64,000 nt of DNA. Origin: CAWVWD01 sp965662365. Lineage in GTDB: Bacteria; Bacteroidota; Bacteroidia; Chitinophagales; Saprospiraceae. The stretch lies in NCBI GenBank assembly GCA_965662365.1, contig CBFIHR010000013.1:1-64000 (forward strand), read 5' to 3'. This document shows, piece after piece, positions 54,563 through 63,068 of the stretch. Under the pieces are notes generated by a model, which was given only the letters and a program-made list of their open reading frames with translations, ran no database searches and was not told the origin of the DNA. The translations under genes were made by a program, and so were the position numbers. Each line of letters starts with the position of its first letter. Within the stretch, counting starts at the first letter, position 1.

Positions 54563-54874
54563 ATGGATAGATTAGAACAACTTCAAAATTTCTTAAAGCA
54601 AATGCCGGACGATTCGTTTGTGAAGTTTGCTTTGGCAAAAGAATATGAAAAGCTAAATGATGCTGAAAAAGCGTTGCAGTTTTATAATGAGGTACGTACA
54701 AATGATCCAGAATATGTTGGAACATATTATCATTTGGGTAAATTACAAGAAGCCTTGAAAGATGTCGAAGGAGCTTTGGTAACCTACAACGAAGGTATTG
54801 CGATTGCTCAAAAAATCGGTGATCGACACGCTTGGTCAGAATTGGCGGAAGCCAAAATGGAAATAGAAGAGTAG
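54563..54874 (+). CDS. small tetratricopeptide-repeat protein
   Basis: The 103-residue cytosolic protein contains three TPR-type helix pairs, most clearly VKFALAKEYEKLNDAEKALQ and YYHLGKLQEALKDVEGALVT. It lacks a signal peptide or catalytic domain. Such short TPR proteins serve as protein-binding scaffolds. It lies upstream of xseA (76 bp) in the same direction and could be co-transcribed with xseA-xseB. The spacer carries a short repeated ACCAGA word. Confidence 0.8.
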   Translation: MDRLEQLQNFLKQMPDDSFVKFALAKEYEKLNDAEKALQFYNEVRTNDPEYVGTYYHLGKLQEALKDVEGALVTYNEGIAIAQKIGDRHAWSELAEAKMEIEE

Positions 54875-54950
54875 GCGATTTTTAGATAGAAGGTAGTTTC
54901 AATCTGCCTTCTATCTTACCGTAACCAGAAATAAAGAAATAAGCAACCAG

Positions 54951-56201
54951 ATGAAAAATCAACACACCTTATTGGAAGTCAATCAATTTTTAAAAAGAGT
55001 GGTTGCAGCGAATTTGCCGAAAGCGATTTGGGTGACTTGTGAAATTATGCAAGTTGGAGGTTCTCGTGGTCATTTTTATATTGATTTGATTGAAAAAGAT
55101 GCGATTACACAGCAGATTGTCGCTCAATCTCAAGCCGTGATGTGGAAGAGTACATATTATAGGTTGAAAAAGAAAATTGGTGCGAATTTCAAAAATTTGT
55201 TACAATCAGGAATTCAAGTTTTGATTGAAGTAAAGGTCGATTTTAGTGAGCGATATGGATTAAAACTGGTGATTGAAAACATAGACCCGGCTTATACCCT
55301 CGGTCAAATGGAAATGCAGCGACAAGCAACGATTGAACAATTGAAAAAAAATAATTTATTTGATAAAAATAATCAATTAGCATTACCGATTATTCCACAA
55401 CGAATTGCCGTGATTTCTTCTCCAAAAGCGGCAGGTTTTCAAGATTTCTCGCAAGAACTCACAACTAATCAATACAATTACTCGATTGATTATCAATTGT
55501 TTAAAGCCGCAATGCAAGGTCAATTTGCAGAAAAAGAAATTATCGAAGCGTTGCGAGCAATTGATAAACGAAAAACAGATTTTGACGCAGTTGTTTTGAT
55601 TCGTGGCGGTGGTTCAAAACTGGATTTGTCAGCGTTTGATAGTTTGAAATTATGTACCACAATTGCTAATTTTTCTTTACCAATTTTGACTGGAATTGGT
55701 CACGATATTGATGAATCTATTGCAGATTTGGTCGCTCATAAGTCACTCAAAACACCAACAGCTGTAGCGACTTTTTTGATTGAACAATTTTTGAATTTTG
55801 AATTAACTATCAATCAATTACAACTCGCTATTAATAATCAAGCCCAACAATATTTGCAACAGCAAAATCTACAATTAGAACAAATCGAACGACAGATACA
55901 ATACGCTTCTAAAATGCAGCTATCAAATGCTCACCGAATGCTGGAATATATCGAAAATGAACTACCTAAAGTAGTAAAAAATCGGCTGAGGTCGGCAAGT
56001 TCGCAGTTAGAATTGATTGAAAAAACGGTAGATTTACTAAGCCCCGAAATGGCTTTAAAACGTGGTTTTACGATCACGACAAAGAACGGAAAAATCGTAC
56101 GGTCGAAGGCTGAATTGAGCGAAAGCGATGTGATGGAAACGTATTTTAGAGATGGCAAAGTGACATCCAAAATTGTAACATTATCGAAATCAGAAAACTA
56201 A
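54951..56201 (+). CDS. xseA: exodeoxyribonuclease VII large subunit
   Basis: ExoVII degrades single-stranded DNA in both directions and takes part in repair. The 416-residue large subunit has an N-terminal OB domain (about 1-105, LPKAIWVTCEIMQVGGSRGHFYIDL) and the catalytic domain with IAVISSPKAAGFQDF, VVLIRGGGSKLDLSAFD and TGIGHDIDESIADLVAH, followed by a coiled coil and the C-terminal segment MALKRGFTITTKNGKIVRS. The small subunit gene xseB follows after 93 bp. Confidence 0.95.
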   Translation: MKNQHTLLEVNQFLKRVVAANLPKAIWVTCEIMQVGGSRGHFYIDLIEKDAITQQIVAQSQAVMWKSTYYRLKKKIGANFKNLLQSGIQVLIEVKVDFSERYGLKLVIENIDPAYTLGQMEMQRQATIEQLKKNNLFDKNNQLALPIIPQRIAVISSPKAAGFQDFSQELTTNQYNYSIDYQLFKAAMQGQFAEKEIIEALRAIDKRKTDFDAVVLIRGGGSKLDLSAFDSLKLCTTIANFSLPILTGIGHDIDESIADLVAHKSLKTPTAVATFLIEQFLNFELTINQLQLAINNQAQQYLQQQNLQLEQIERQIQYASKMQLSNAHRMLEYIENELPKVVKNRLRSASSQLELIEKTVDLLSPEMALKRGFTITTKNGKIVRSKAELSESDVMETYFRDGKVTSKIVTLSKSEN

Positions 56202-56294
56202 AACCTTTTTGTCATTTTGCTCCCGAAGTCTCAGGATCAGAATGACGGATTCTATTAGAATTTACATAGAAACTCTATTTCAATATAAGAAAAT

Positions 56295-56459
56295 ATGACA
56301 TACGAAGACGCATTACAAGAATTACAAATCATCGTTGCAGCAATTGAAAATGAACAAGTTAGCATTGACGAACTGACTGCAAAGACGAAGCGTGCGAGTG
56401 AGTTAATAACGTTTTGTAAGGAAAAATTACGTAAAGTAGAATCGGAAGTTGAGCAGTAA
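56295..56459 (+). CDS. xseB: exodeoxyribonuclease VII small subunit
   Basis: This 54-residue gene is short but recognisable: MTYEDALQELQIIVAAIENE is the classical XseB start, followed by VSIDELTAKTKRASELITFC and a Lys/Glu-rich end. The small subunit coats the coiled coil of XseA in the ExoVII complex. It lies 93 bp downstream of xseA on the same strand and is expected to be on the same mRNA. The coding range is open without stop and ends TAA at 56457-56459. Confidence 0.9.
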   Translation: MTYEDALQELQIIVAAIENEQVSIDELTAKTKRASELITFCKEKLRKVESEVEQ

Positions 56460-56765
56460 ACGAAGATGACAGAAGGGAAAATATGAGTGAGGAAGTTGCC
56501 TATTATTAATAAGAAAATCGTTCCTTCCTCACTTCATTTCAAAATGTCTAAATCATTGTTAATTATTTCGATATTTCGAAATACTATTCTTGAAAATTGA
56601 ATTTTCGCTCTTGCCAAAAGAAAATAAGAATGAAACTTACTGACGAACAGTAAGTCTCACCTCTTAATATTTCAACCTAGGTAAACAGTTGAAATAACCA
56701 GCAAAATAAACCCAATCTTTAATATTTTTTCTACATAGTACGTTCACTATGTGATTCGATAGATT
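56460..56765. other. intergenic region between xseB and response regulator
   Basis: The 306-bp region contains imperfect hairpins: GTGAGGAAG/CTTCCTCAC (56487-56495 and 56524-56532), CTTACTG/CAGTAAG (around 56636-56654), and ACATAGT/ACTATGT (56733-56739 and 56746-56752). The first may terminate xseAB. The right end holds the displaced 3' end of the response regulator (56747-56765). Confidence 0.4.
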
Positions 56766-57125
56766 TTAATCAAATTTTGGACCTTGAATAATAACTCTAT
56801 TCGTATCAAAAGGTTTCGTAATATAATCATTCGCTCCATATTCTAAACCTTTATATTTCGCTTCTTGTAGCGTATTTGCCGTTAACATGATGACCGGCGT
56901 ATTTTCCATTTGCGGATTTTTTTTGATACGCTTCAAAAATTCAAATCCATCCATTTCAGGCATCATCACATCCGAAACGATAAGATTCGGTGCGACTTCA
57001 TCTAAGAACGTCAAAACTTCCACGCCATTTGTTGCTGTAACGGCTTCAAATTCTTGAATTTCAAAAATATCAACTAAGGTTTCCCTTAAATTTTTATCAT
57101 CTTCGAATAATAAAATCGTTTGCAT
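56747..57125 (-). pseudogene. single-domain response regulator with frameshifted C-terminus
   Basis: The intact reading frame (56766-57125) gives 119 residues of a CheY-like receiver domain: acidic pair Asp9/Asp10, phosphoacceptor Asp52 (VSDVMMPEMDGFEFL), Thr82 and Lys104 in YITKPF. After KPFDT the frame runs into NRVIIQGPKFD and stops, which is not a normal fifth helix. The +1 frame from the same place reads IRIELLFKVQNLIKIYRIT with stop at 56747-56749, exactly the expected helix. One extra base near 56805-56813, a real mutation or an assembly error, explains this. The gene is divergent from aroQ. Confidence 0.7.
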
Positions 57126-57153
57126 TTTTTGGTTTTAGTAGTTCCAGAGTTGA

Positions 57154-57208
57154 AGTAGTTTCAGTAGTTTTGTCGTACGAGAGAAGTATCAAAACTACTG
57201 AAACTACT
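57154..57208. promoter_or_regulatory. 19-bp inverted repeat in the response regulator-aroQ divergent region
   Basis: The arms 57154-57172 (AGTAGTTTCAGTAGTTTTG) and 57190-57208 are perfect reverse complements around a 17-nt loop. The whole spacer repeats the words GTAGTT and AACTAC. It lies between the two divergent start codons. Confidence 0.65.
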
Positions 57209-57229
57209 AAAATTACCAAAACTACTACC

Positions 57230-57646
57230 ATGAAAATTATCATTATCAACGGGCCAAATCTCAATCTTTTAGGAAAAAGGCAACCAGAAATCTATGGTTC
57301 GCAAACCTTCGAGGAATACTTTGAATGGTTACAATCAACATTTAAAACCATTGACTTAGAATATTTTCAATCGAATCACGAAGGCCAATTGATTGATAAA
57401 CTACACGAAGTCGGTTTTTCTTATGATGGAATTATCGTGAATTTTGGAGCTTACACCCATACGTCAATTGCTTTAATGGATGCGATTTCGAGTATCAAAA
57501 CACCAGTCGTAGAGGTACATATTTCTAATATTCACGCAAGGGAAACCTTTCGTCAACATTCCTATACAGGAAGTGTCGCTAAGGGAATTATCACAGGTTT
57601 GGGCTTGAAAGGATATGCATTGGCATTAGACTATTTTATAGATTAG
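57230..57646 (+). CDS. aroQ: 3-dehydroquinate dehydratase, type II
   Basis: AroQ removes water from 3-dehydroquinate in the shikimate pathway for aromatic amino acids. The 138-residue enzyme has IIIINGPNLNLLGKRQPEIYG with catalytic Tyr22, NFGAYTHTSIALMDAI and the His/Arg region HISNIHARETFRQHSYT. It forms dodecamers in the cytosol. I chose the ATG at 57230; a longer reading from 57170 would encode only the Thr/Lys-rich translation of a word-repeat spacer (SIKTTETTKITKTTT). Confidence 0.96.
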   Translation: MKIIIINGPNLNLLGKRQPEIYGSQTFEEYFEWLQSTFKTIDLEYFQSNHEGQLIDKLHEVGFSYDGIIVNFGAYTHTSIALMDAISSIKTPVVEVHISNIHARETFRQHSYTGSVAKGIITGLGLKGYALALDYFID

Positions 57647-58045
57647 TTTAGGTTTCAAATATTTTCGATTTAATATTGCAGTTAGCATGAATAAAGCTTT
57701 TTCAGAGTTTAACTCAAAGGTCGCACCTAAAAATTTATAATTTCTTCATCAGAATAGCTTTGACTTGAGATTGATATGAGATTGTCCCTCCTCAAATCCT
57801 GTAAAACATAGATAACAAATCATAGAGAAGTAATAGCAAAAATCAGAAAATGTCCCATTAATAGTCGAATGCAATTTGATTAAATAACAACACAAAGATT
57901 GATCTGATTTTTACATGATTTTATGATTGCTTTTGACCAAAAAAGTAAAAATAAAGATAATATAACTTGCTTTAGGAATTACTTTATAGGTACACTACAT
58001 CTAAACTATTGATTTTCAATAAATTACTTTTTTCATTTGAAAAAA

Positions 58046-58061
58046 TGTGATATTCGTCACT
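58046..58061. promoter_or_regulatory. CRP/FNR-like binding site upstream of the YeeE/YedE pair
   Basis: TGTGA (58046-58050), a 6-bp spacer and TCACT (58057-58061) match the CRP-type consensus TGTGA-N6-TCACA in nine of ten positions. Its centre (58053.5) lies about 40 bp before the transcription start predicted from the -7 box at 58082-58089, the place of class II activators. Confidence 0.55.
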
Positions 58062-58081
58062 ATTAAAAAAGAGACAGATTC

Positions 58082-58089
58082 TATCTTTG
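58082..58089 (+). promoter_or_regulatory. -7 promoter box of the YeeE/YedE operon
   Basis: TATCTTTG is a full match to TAnnTTTG. It lies about 39 bp upstream of the ATG at 58128. No TTG is seen at the -33 position, which fits an activator-dependent promoter. Confidence 0.55.
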
Positions 58090-58127
58090 CAGCTCGATTT
58101 TTTTATGTTAATAACCTAATTATAATT

Positions 58128-58715
58128 ATGATAATTGAATTTTTGAGTCAACCATGGCATTGGTCAGTTTCGGGGCTTAGTTTAGCATTAGTGATGTTTT
58201 TGTTACTTTACTTTGGTGGAGAATTTGGTATTTCTTCAACATTACGTACCATTTGTTCTGTTTCGGGGGCAGGTGAAAAGTGCGATTTCTTTCAATTTAA
58301 TTGGAGAAGTCAATTGTGGAATATTGTCTTTGTGGTTGGTGCTGTTTTAGGTGGCTGGTTAGCTTCTACTTTCTTAGCAAGCCCAACGCCCGTTCAAGTT
58401 GGAGAGAAAACGGAAGTTCACTTAAAAGAACTTGGTATCTCTTTACCACAAGATAACCCTGAAGTCGGTGGACTTGTACCGATGGAAGTTTTTAGTTTAG
58501 GTAACCTACTTTCACCAACTGGTTTTATAACACTTATAATTGGTGGTTTTCTGATCGGGTTTGGAGCAAGATGGGCAGGCGGCTGTACATCAGGACATGC
58601 GATTAGTGGATTATCAAATCTTCAACTACCATCGTTGATTGCTGTTATCGGATTTTTTATCGGTGGATTATTAATGACATATTTATTACTACCGTTGATT
58701 TACAATATTTCGTAA
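58128..58715 (+). CDS. YeeE/YedE-family sulfur transport protein, half A
   Basis: The protein of 195 residues has about five membrane helices and the family motif GFGARWAGGCTSGHAISG, in which the conserved Cys takes part in moving sulfur compounds (thiosulfate in YeeE). A second family motif, SVSGAGEKCDFFQF, lies near residue 45. Half-size proteins of this family occur in pairs (PmpA/PmpB); the partner is the next gene. I chose the ATG at 58128, since upstream GTG at 58047 falls inside the promoter region. Regulation by a CRP/FNR-type protein is suggested by the upstream palindrome. Confidence 0.88.
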   Translation: MIIEFLSQPWHWSVSGLSLALVMFLLLYFGGEFGISSTLRTICSVSGAGEKCDFFQFNWRSQLWNIVFVVGAVLGGWLASTFLASPTPVQVGEKTEVHLKELGISLPQDNPEVGGLVPMEVFSLGNLLSPTGFITLIIGGFLIGFGARWAGGCTSGHAISGLSNLQLPSLIAVIGFFIGGLLMTYLLLPLIYNIS

Positions 58716-58767
58716 CGGATTACAACCTTATTTATTATCAAAACCTAAAATTCAAAATTATTACCTG

Positions 58768-59184
58768 ATGATGAAATACTTAAAATTTTTATCCGTAGGC
58801 GTATTATTCGGTATCATTATGACCAAATCGGAAGCGATCTCATGGTATCGTATCCAAGAAATGTTTTTATTCGATAGTTTCCATATGTATGGCATTATCG
58901 GGACAGCTGTTGTTGCGGGATTATTAGTGACAACTTTTATAAAAAGAAAACAATTACAAACGATTGAAGGCGAAAAAATCAAGCTAAATCCTAAAAACAT
59001 GAGTATTCCTCGTTACCTTTTAGGTGGAACTGTTTTTGGTTTAGGTTGGGCATTGACTGGGGCTTGTCCTGGACCGATGTACACTTTATTAGGGCACGGA
59101 ATAGCCGCTATTTTAGTCGTTATTATCAGCTCACTTATTGGAACTTTGGTATATGGGATATTGAGACCTAAATTACCACATTAG
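58768..59184 (+). CDS. YeeE/YedE-family sulfur transport protein, half B (DUF6691-like)
   Basis: The 138-residue protein has four membrane helices and the second half-motif GLGWALTGACPGPMYTLLG with the conserved Cys. It complements the previous gene, 52 bp upstream, to make the equivalent of one full YeeE/YedE transporter. The pair should bring thiosulfate or another sulfur compound into the cell or move it across the membrane. No sulfurtransferase or SoxR-type regulator is nearby. The terminator at 59237-59263 closes the operon. Confidence 0.88.
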   Translation: MMKYLKFLSVGVLFGIIMTKSEAISWYRIQEMFLFDSFHMYGIIGTAVVAGLLVTTFIKRKQLQTIEGEKIKLNPKNMSIPRYLLGGTVFGLGWALTGACPGPMYTLLGHGIAAILVVIISSLIGTLVYGILRPKLPH

Positions 59185-59236
59185 TGATCAGAGGTAAAAA
59201 ATTAAACTAAATAAAAATTCAATAAAGCAAAATGGT

Positions 59237-59272
59237 AAGCTACGGATGTTATGTTCGTAGCTTTTTTTTTAA
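59237..59272 (+). terminator. terminator of the YeeE/YedE operon
   Basis: AAGCTACG (59237-59244) pairs with CGTAGCTT (59256-59263) and is followed by a T tract on the plus strand. The convergent gene ends at 59269. Confidence 0.75.
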
Positions 59273-59832
59273 AAATGATAACCAAATCCTATCCCTACAG
59301 AAAACGTATCGTACGCATTTTTTCTAACATCATAAAAGAGAATAGGTGCAACATCTATCCGTGAATTAATAGGAATTTCTCCTTCTATTCCTATTCTAAA
59401 GATGAAATAATTTTGATGTTTTTCAAATTCTATACCCGGTCCAACAAGAAGGGATACATTTTGAACTGGACTCCAAAGTAAATCAAGTGTCGAAAGCAAA
59501 GGATATTGTCGTTGGATATAATTCCCCCGATCATCTTGTACTTCAAAAACGACCAACTCAATATCATTGTGAAGTCCTAAACCGATCTTGTGGTTAAACC
59601 AATACTCAAAGTCTAAACCTAAGGAAGGAAAAATAAGAATTTCTTTTCCTTCTACCGTACTTTGAGGTACGTAAGTGTGTGCTAAAGCAATCGAAGTCCG
59701 AAAGTAACTTTCATCCTGGTGCGTTTCAATGGATGAAATATCCTCCATATGATGTTTACTATCAGTGTGTTGCGAAAACAATTGTTGCGAAAACGTAAGC
59801 AAAATTATTGATATAATGATTTTATTTTTCAT
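59269..59832 (-). CDS. outer-membrane beta-barrel-like hypothetical protein
   Basis: The 187-residue protein has a signal peptide (MKNKIIISIILLTFSQQLFS) followed by a His/Asp/Glu-rich segment (QHTDSKHHMEDISSIETHQD) and alternating beta strands that end in GIGFGYHF with terminal aromatic Phe, typical of outer-membrane barrels. The His-rich stretch could bind metal ions. It is convergent with the YeeE/YedE pair. A palindrome of 9-bp arms lies 36-56 bp upstream of the start. Function is unknown. Confidence 0.7.
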   Translation of the reverse strand: MKNKIIISIILLTFSQQLFSQHTDSKHHMEDISSIETHQDESYFRTSIALAHTYVPQSTVEGKEILIFPSLGLDFEYWFNHKIGLGLHNDIELVVFEVQDDRGNYIQRQYPLLSTLDLLWSPVQNVSLLVGPGIEFEKHQNYFIFRIGIEGEIPINSRIDVAPILFYDVRKNAYDTFSVGIGFGYHF

Positions 59833-59867
59833 AGTGTAAACTTCTGAAAAACTATCATTTTAGTTAG

Positions 59868-59888
59868 TGATTTGTGCAACACAAATCA
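59868..59888. promoter_or_regulatory. 9-bp-arm palindrome upstream of the outer-membrane protein
   Basis: TGATTTGTG (59868-59876) and CACAAATCA (59880-59888) are perfect complements around CAA. It could be an operator or a 5' leader structure for the minus-strand gene that starts at 59832. Confidence 0.5.
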
Positions 59889-60186
59889 TTTGTTTTTTTT
59901 CCTAAAAATTTTAGGATTAGTTCAATAACTAATTTTTGTCGATTGAATAATCATTTACTGAATAACTTGATTAGCACTTCTTTTTTTATTCCTGTATTCG
60001 GGTAAGCCGGTCGCTGTTTTATAAAAAAATAAATTTTAAACAGACTCTAAGTAAAATGTCATTTTTGTAATTCATACAAAAAATAATAGTAATCCTATCA
60101 TTTTAAGCATTCAAAACCCTATCTTTGCCCGCAATTTGGACTAAAACCAAAGATTTTACAATTAAACTTCGTAAAAACGGTTCAAA
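59889..60186. other. spacer upstream of carB
   Basis: This AT-rich spacer holds a TATCTTTG -7 box at 60120-60127, 59 bp before the carB ATG. No -33 TTG was found at the usual distance. I see no further feature. Confidence 0.4.
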
Positions 60187-63003
60187 ATGCCAAAAGATAC
60201 TTCCATAAAATCAGTACTGATTATCGGCAGTGGCCCGATTATCATCGGACAAGCGTGTGAGTTTGATTATTCAGGTTCACAAGCGTCTCGATCGCTTAGA
60301 GAAGAAGGAATTGAGGTTTCCTTAATTAATTCAAATCCTGCGACGATTATGACCGACCCGGTCACAGCCGACCATGTTTACTTACTTCCTCTTACTGTTG
60401 AAAGCATAATTCAAATTTTAGAAGAACGACATTTTGATGCTGTACTCCCAACGATGGGTGGACAAACCGCTTTAAATCTGGCGATGGAAGCTGGAGAGCA
60501 AGGCGTTTGGGAAAAGTACAATGTCAAATTAATCGGTGTAGATTTAGATGCGATTGAATTAACAGAAAATCGTGATGAGTTCAAAAAGTTTGTAAAAACA
60601 TTGGGAATGGAAGTAGCTCCTTCCTATATCGCTAATTCTTTCCTTGAAGGAAAAGAAGCTGCTCAAAAAATCGGTTTTCCATTGGTATTAAGACCATCTT
60701 ATACACTTGGTGGATATGGTGGTGGTTTTGCACATAATGCCGCTGAGTTTGACGAATTGTTGCGTCGTGCATTGAATGCTTCACCAACACATGAGGTCTT
60801 AATTGAACAAGCCGTTTTGGGTTGGAAAGAGTATGAGTTAGAACTTCTGAGAGATGCGAATGATAACGTCGTCATTATTTGTACCGTAGAAAACCTGGAC
60901 CCAATGGGAATCCACACCGGGGACTCGATCACAGTCGCTCCAGCGATGACGCTTTCGGATACTTGTTATCAACAAATGCGTAATGACGCTATTTTGATGA
61001 TGCGTAACTTGGGAGAGTTTGCAGGTGGTTGTAATGTGCAGTTTGCTCAAGACCCAGAAACAGAAAAATTGATTCCGATTGAAATCAATCCTCGTGTTTC
61101 TCGTTCGTCTGCTTTAGCGAGTAAAGCAACGGGTTATCCGATTGCAAAAATTGCTGCGAAGCTGGCTATCGGCTACACTTTAGATGAGTTGAAAAACCAG
61201 ATTACGAAAACAACTTCAGCCTTTTTTGAGCCAACTTTGGATTACGTTATCGTAAAAATGCCTCGTTGGAACTTTGAAAAATTCCACGGTGCCGACCATA
61301 AGTTGGGCTTGCAAATGAAGTCAGTTGGTGAAGTAATGGGGATTGGTCGTAACTTCCTGGAAGCACTACAAAAAGCTTGTCAGTCGCAAGAAAATGGTAG
61401 AATGGGCTTGGGGGCAGATATGAAAGAATGGTACAAAACAGAAGATATTTTAGAGAGAGTAGAACACGCTCGTGATGATAGAATTTATCGCCTAAAAGAT
61501 GCAATGCGTTTAGGTGTACCGACTCGTACTATTCAAAAGTTGACCAAAATTGATCCTTGGTATATCAAACAAATCAAGCGTTTGGTGAAAATCGAGCAGA
61601 ACTTAATGCAATATCGCTTCTTAGAAAATGTCCCTACAGAATTGTTACGTGAAATGAAAGAAGTTGGATATTCAGACGGACAAATCGCTTGGTTATTAAA
61701 AATAAAAGAAGACGAAGTTTACGACCGTAGAACAGAATTAGGGATCAAACGTACTTACAAAATGGTAGATACGTGTGCAGCGGAGTTTGAAGCACAAACG
61801 CCTTATTTCTACTCGACTTTCGATAACGAAAATGAATCAATTCCATCTGACAAAAAGAAAATTATTGTTTTAGGGTCAGGGCCAAATCGTATTGGTCAAG
61901 GAATCGAATTTGATTATTGTTGTGTCCACGGTTTGTTAGCAATTAAGGAAGCTGGTTATGAATCAATTATGATTAACTGTAACCCTGAAACTGTTTCAAC
62001 CGACTTCGACACCGCTGATAAATTATACTTCGAGCCAATTTATTGGGAACACTTGAAGGAAATTATTGAATTAGAAAAACCAGAAGGCGTTATCGTTCAA
62101 TTAGGTGGACAAACGGCTTTAAAGTTAGCAGAAAAGCTGACAGAAGAAGGTATCAAAATCATTGGAACATCTTACGAAGCCTTAGATTTGGCGGAAGATA
62201 GAGGGCGTTTCTCTGATTTATTAAAGGAAATGAATATTCCTTATCCTCGCTACGGTTCGGCTGAAAATGCAGACGAAGCCCTGGAGATTGCTAACGAAGT
62301 TGGCTATCCAGTATTGGTGCGTCCGTCTTACGTTTTGGGTGGTCAACGCATGAAAATCGTTATCAACGACGATGAGTTAGAAACACAAGTTTTAAGTATC
62401 TTAAAGCATATTCCAGATAATAAAATCTTAGTGGATCAATTCTTAGAACGTGCAAGCGAAGCGGAGATTGATGCGATTTGTGATGGCGAAGATGTACATA
62501 TCATGGGTATCATGGAACACGTTGAACCGGCCGGTATTCACTCGGGTGATAGTTCTGCTCTGTTGCCGCCTTATAGCTTATCGCAAAAGATAATTGACGA
62601 AATGGTCGAATACACCAAACGCATCGCTCTACGTATGGAAGTTCGTGGTTTGATTAATATTCAATTTGCCATTAAAAACGATAAAGTTTACGTCATCGAA
62701 GCGAACCCTCGTGCCTCTCGCACAACGCCGTTTATTGCGAAAGCATACCAAATTCCATATTTGAATTATGCAACCAAAGTGATGTTAGGCGTGAACAAAT
62801 TGAAGGACTTTACAATGGAGAACAAATTAGATGGTTACGCTATCAAAGTTCCTGTTTTCAGCTTCAATAAGTTCCCGAATGTGGATAAGAATCTTGGGCC
62901 TGAAATGCGTTCGACAGGAGAAGCAATTCGATTTATTAAAGACTTAAACGATCCGTTCTTTAGAAAGATTTCGAGAAATCGATCGATGTTTTTGTCACGC
63001 TAA
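60187..63003 (+). CDS. carB: carbamoyl-phosphate synthase large subunit
   Basis: CarB makes carbamoyl phosphate from bicarbonate, ammonia and two ATP for arginine and pyrimidine synthesis, with ammonia delivered by CarA. The 938-residue protein has two ATP-grasp halves, shown by SVLIIGSGPIIIGQACEFDY and IIVLGSGPNRIGQGIEFDYC, LRPSYTLGGYGG and VRPSYVLGGQRM, and two NPR motifs EINPRVSRSS and EANPRASRTT. It ends RFIKDLNDPFFRKISRNRSM without the MGS-like allosteric domain that brings the usual length to about 1070. The small subunit gene carA is not in the window. Confidence 0.95.
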   Translation: MPKDTSIKSVLIIGSGPIIIGQACEFDYSGSQASRSLREEGIEVSLINSNPATIMTDPVTADHVYLLPLTVESIIQILEERHFDAVLPTMGGQTALNLAMEAGEQGVWEKYNVKLIGVDLDAIELTENRDEFKKFVKTLGMEVAPSYIANSFLEGKEAAQKIGFPLVLRPSYTLGGYGGGFAHNAAEFDELLRRALNASPTHEVLIEQAVLGWKEYELELLRDANDNVVIICTVENLDPMGIHTGDSITVAPAMTLSDTCYQQMRNDAILMMRNLGEFAGGCNVQFAQDPETEKLIPIEINPRVSRSSALASKATGYPIAKIAAKLAIGYTLDELKNQITKTTSAFFEPTLDYVIVKMPRWNFEKFHGADHKLGLQMKSVGEVMGIGRNFLEALQKACQSQENGRMGLGADMKEWYKTEDILERVEHARDDRIYRLKDAMRLGVPTRTIQKLTKIDPWYIKQIKRLVKIEQNLMQYRFLENVPTELLREMKEVGYSDGQIAWLLKIKEDEVYDRRTELGIKRTYKMVDTCAAEFEAQTPYFYSTFDNENESIPSDKKKIIVLGSGPNRIGQGIEFDYCCVHGLLAIKEAGYESIMINCNPETVSTDFDTADKLYFEPIYWEHLKEIIELEKPEGVIVQLGGQTALKLAEKLTEEGIKIIGTSYEALDLAEDRGRFSDLLKEMNIPYPRYGSAENADEALEIANEVGYPVLVRPSYVLGGQRMKIVINDDELETQVLSILKHIPDNKILVDQFLERASEAEIDAICDGEDVHIMGIMEHVEPAGIHSGDSSALLPPYSLSQKIIDEMVEYTKRIALRMEVRGLINIQFAIKNDKVYVIEANPRASRTTPFIAKAYQIPYLNYATKVMLGVNKLKDFTMENKLDGYAIKVPVFSFNKFPNVDKNLGPEMRSTGEAIRFIKDLNDPFFRKISRNRSMFLSR

Positions 63004-63030
63004 ATAAATTCTATTTGGCGAAAAATATAT

Positions 63031-63066
63031 AAACGGCAGTTCAGTTTTGAACTGCCGTTTTTGTTT
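63031..63066. terminator. bidirectional terminator after carB
   Basis: AAACGGCAGTTCA (63031-63043) pairs perfectly with 63048-63060 around a GTTT loop and is followed by TTGTTTT. It separates carB from the convergent TonB-domain gene. Confidence 0.9.
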
Positions 63067-63068
63067 TA

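Larger units (their letters stand above)
57647..58127. other. intergenic region before the YeeE/YedE pair
   Basis: About 480 bp of AT-rich sequence. The last 85 bp hold a CRP/FNR-like palindrome and a -7 box, described separately. I see no ORF or RNA gene in the rest. Confidence 0.45.

Noticed and set aside
57170..57229. N-terminal extension of AroQ
   Set aside because: It translates an inverted word-repeat spacer into a Thr/Lys stretch, and the family starts at MKIIIINGPN.
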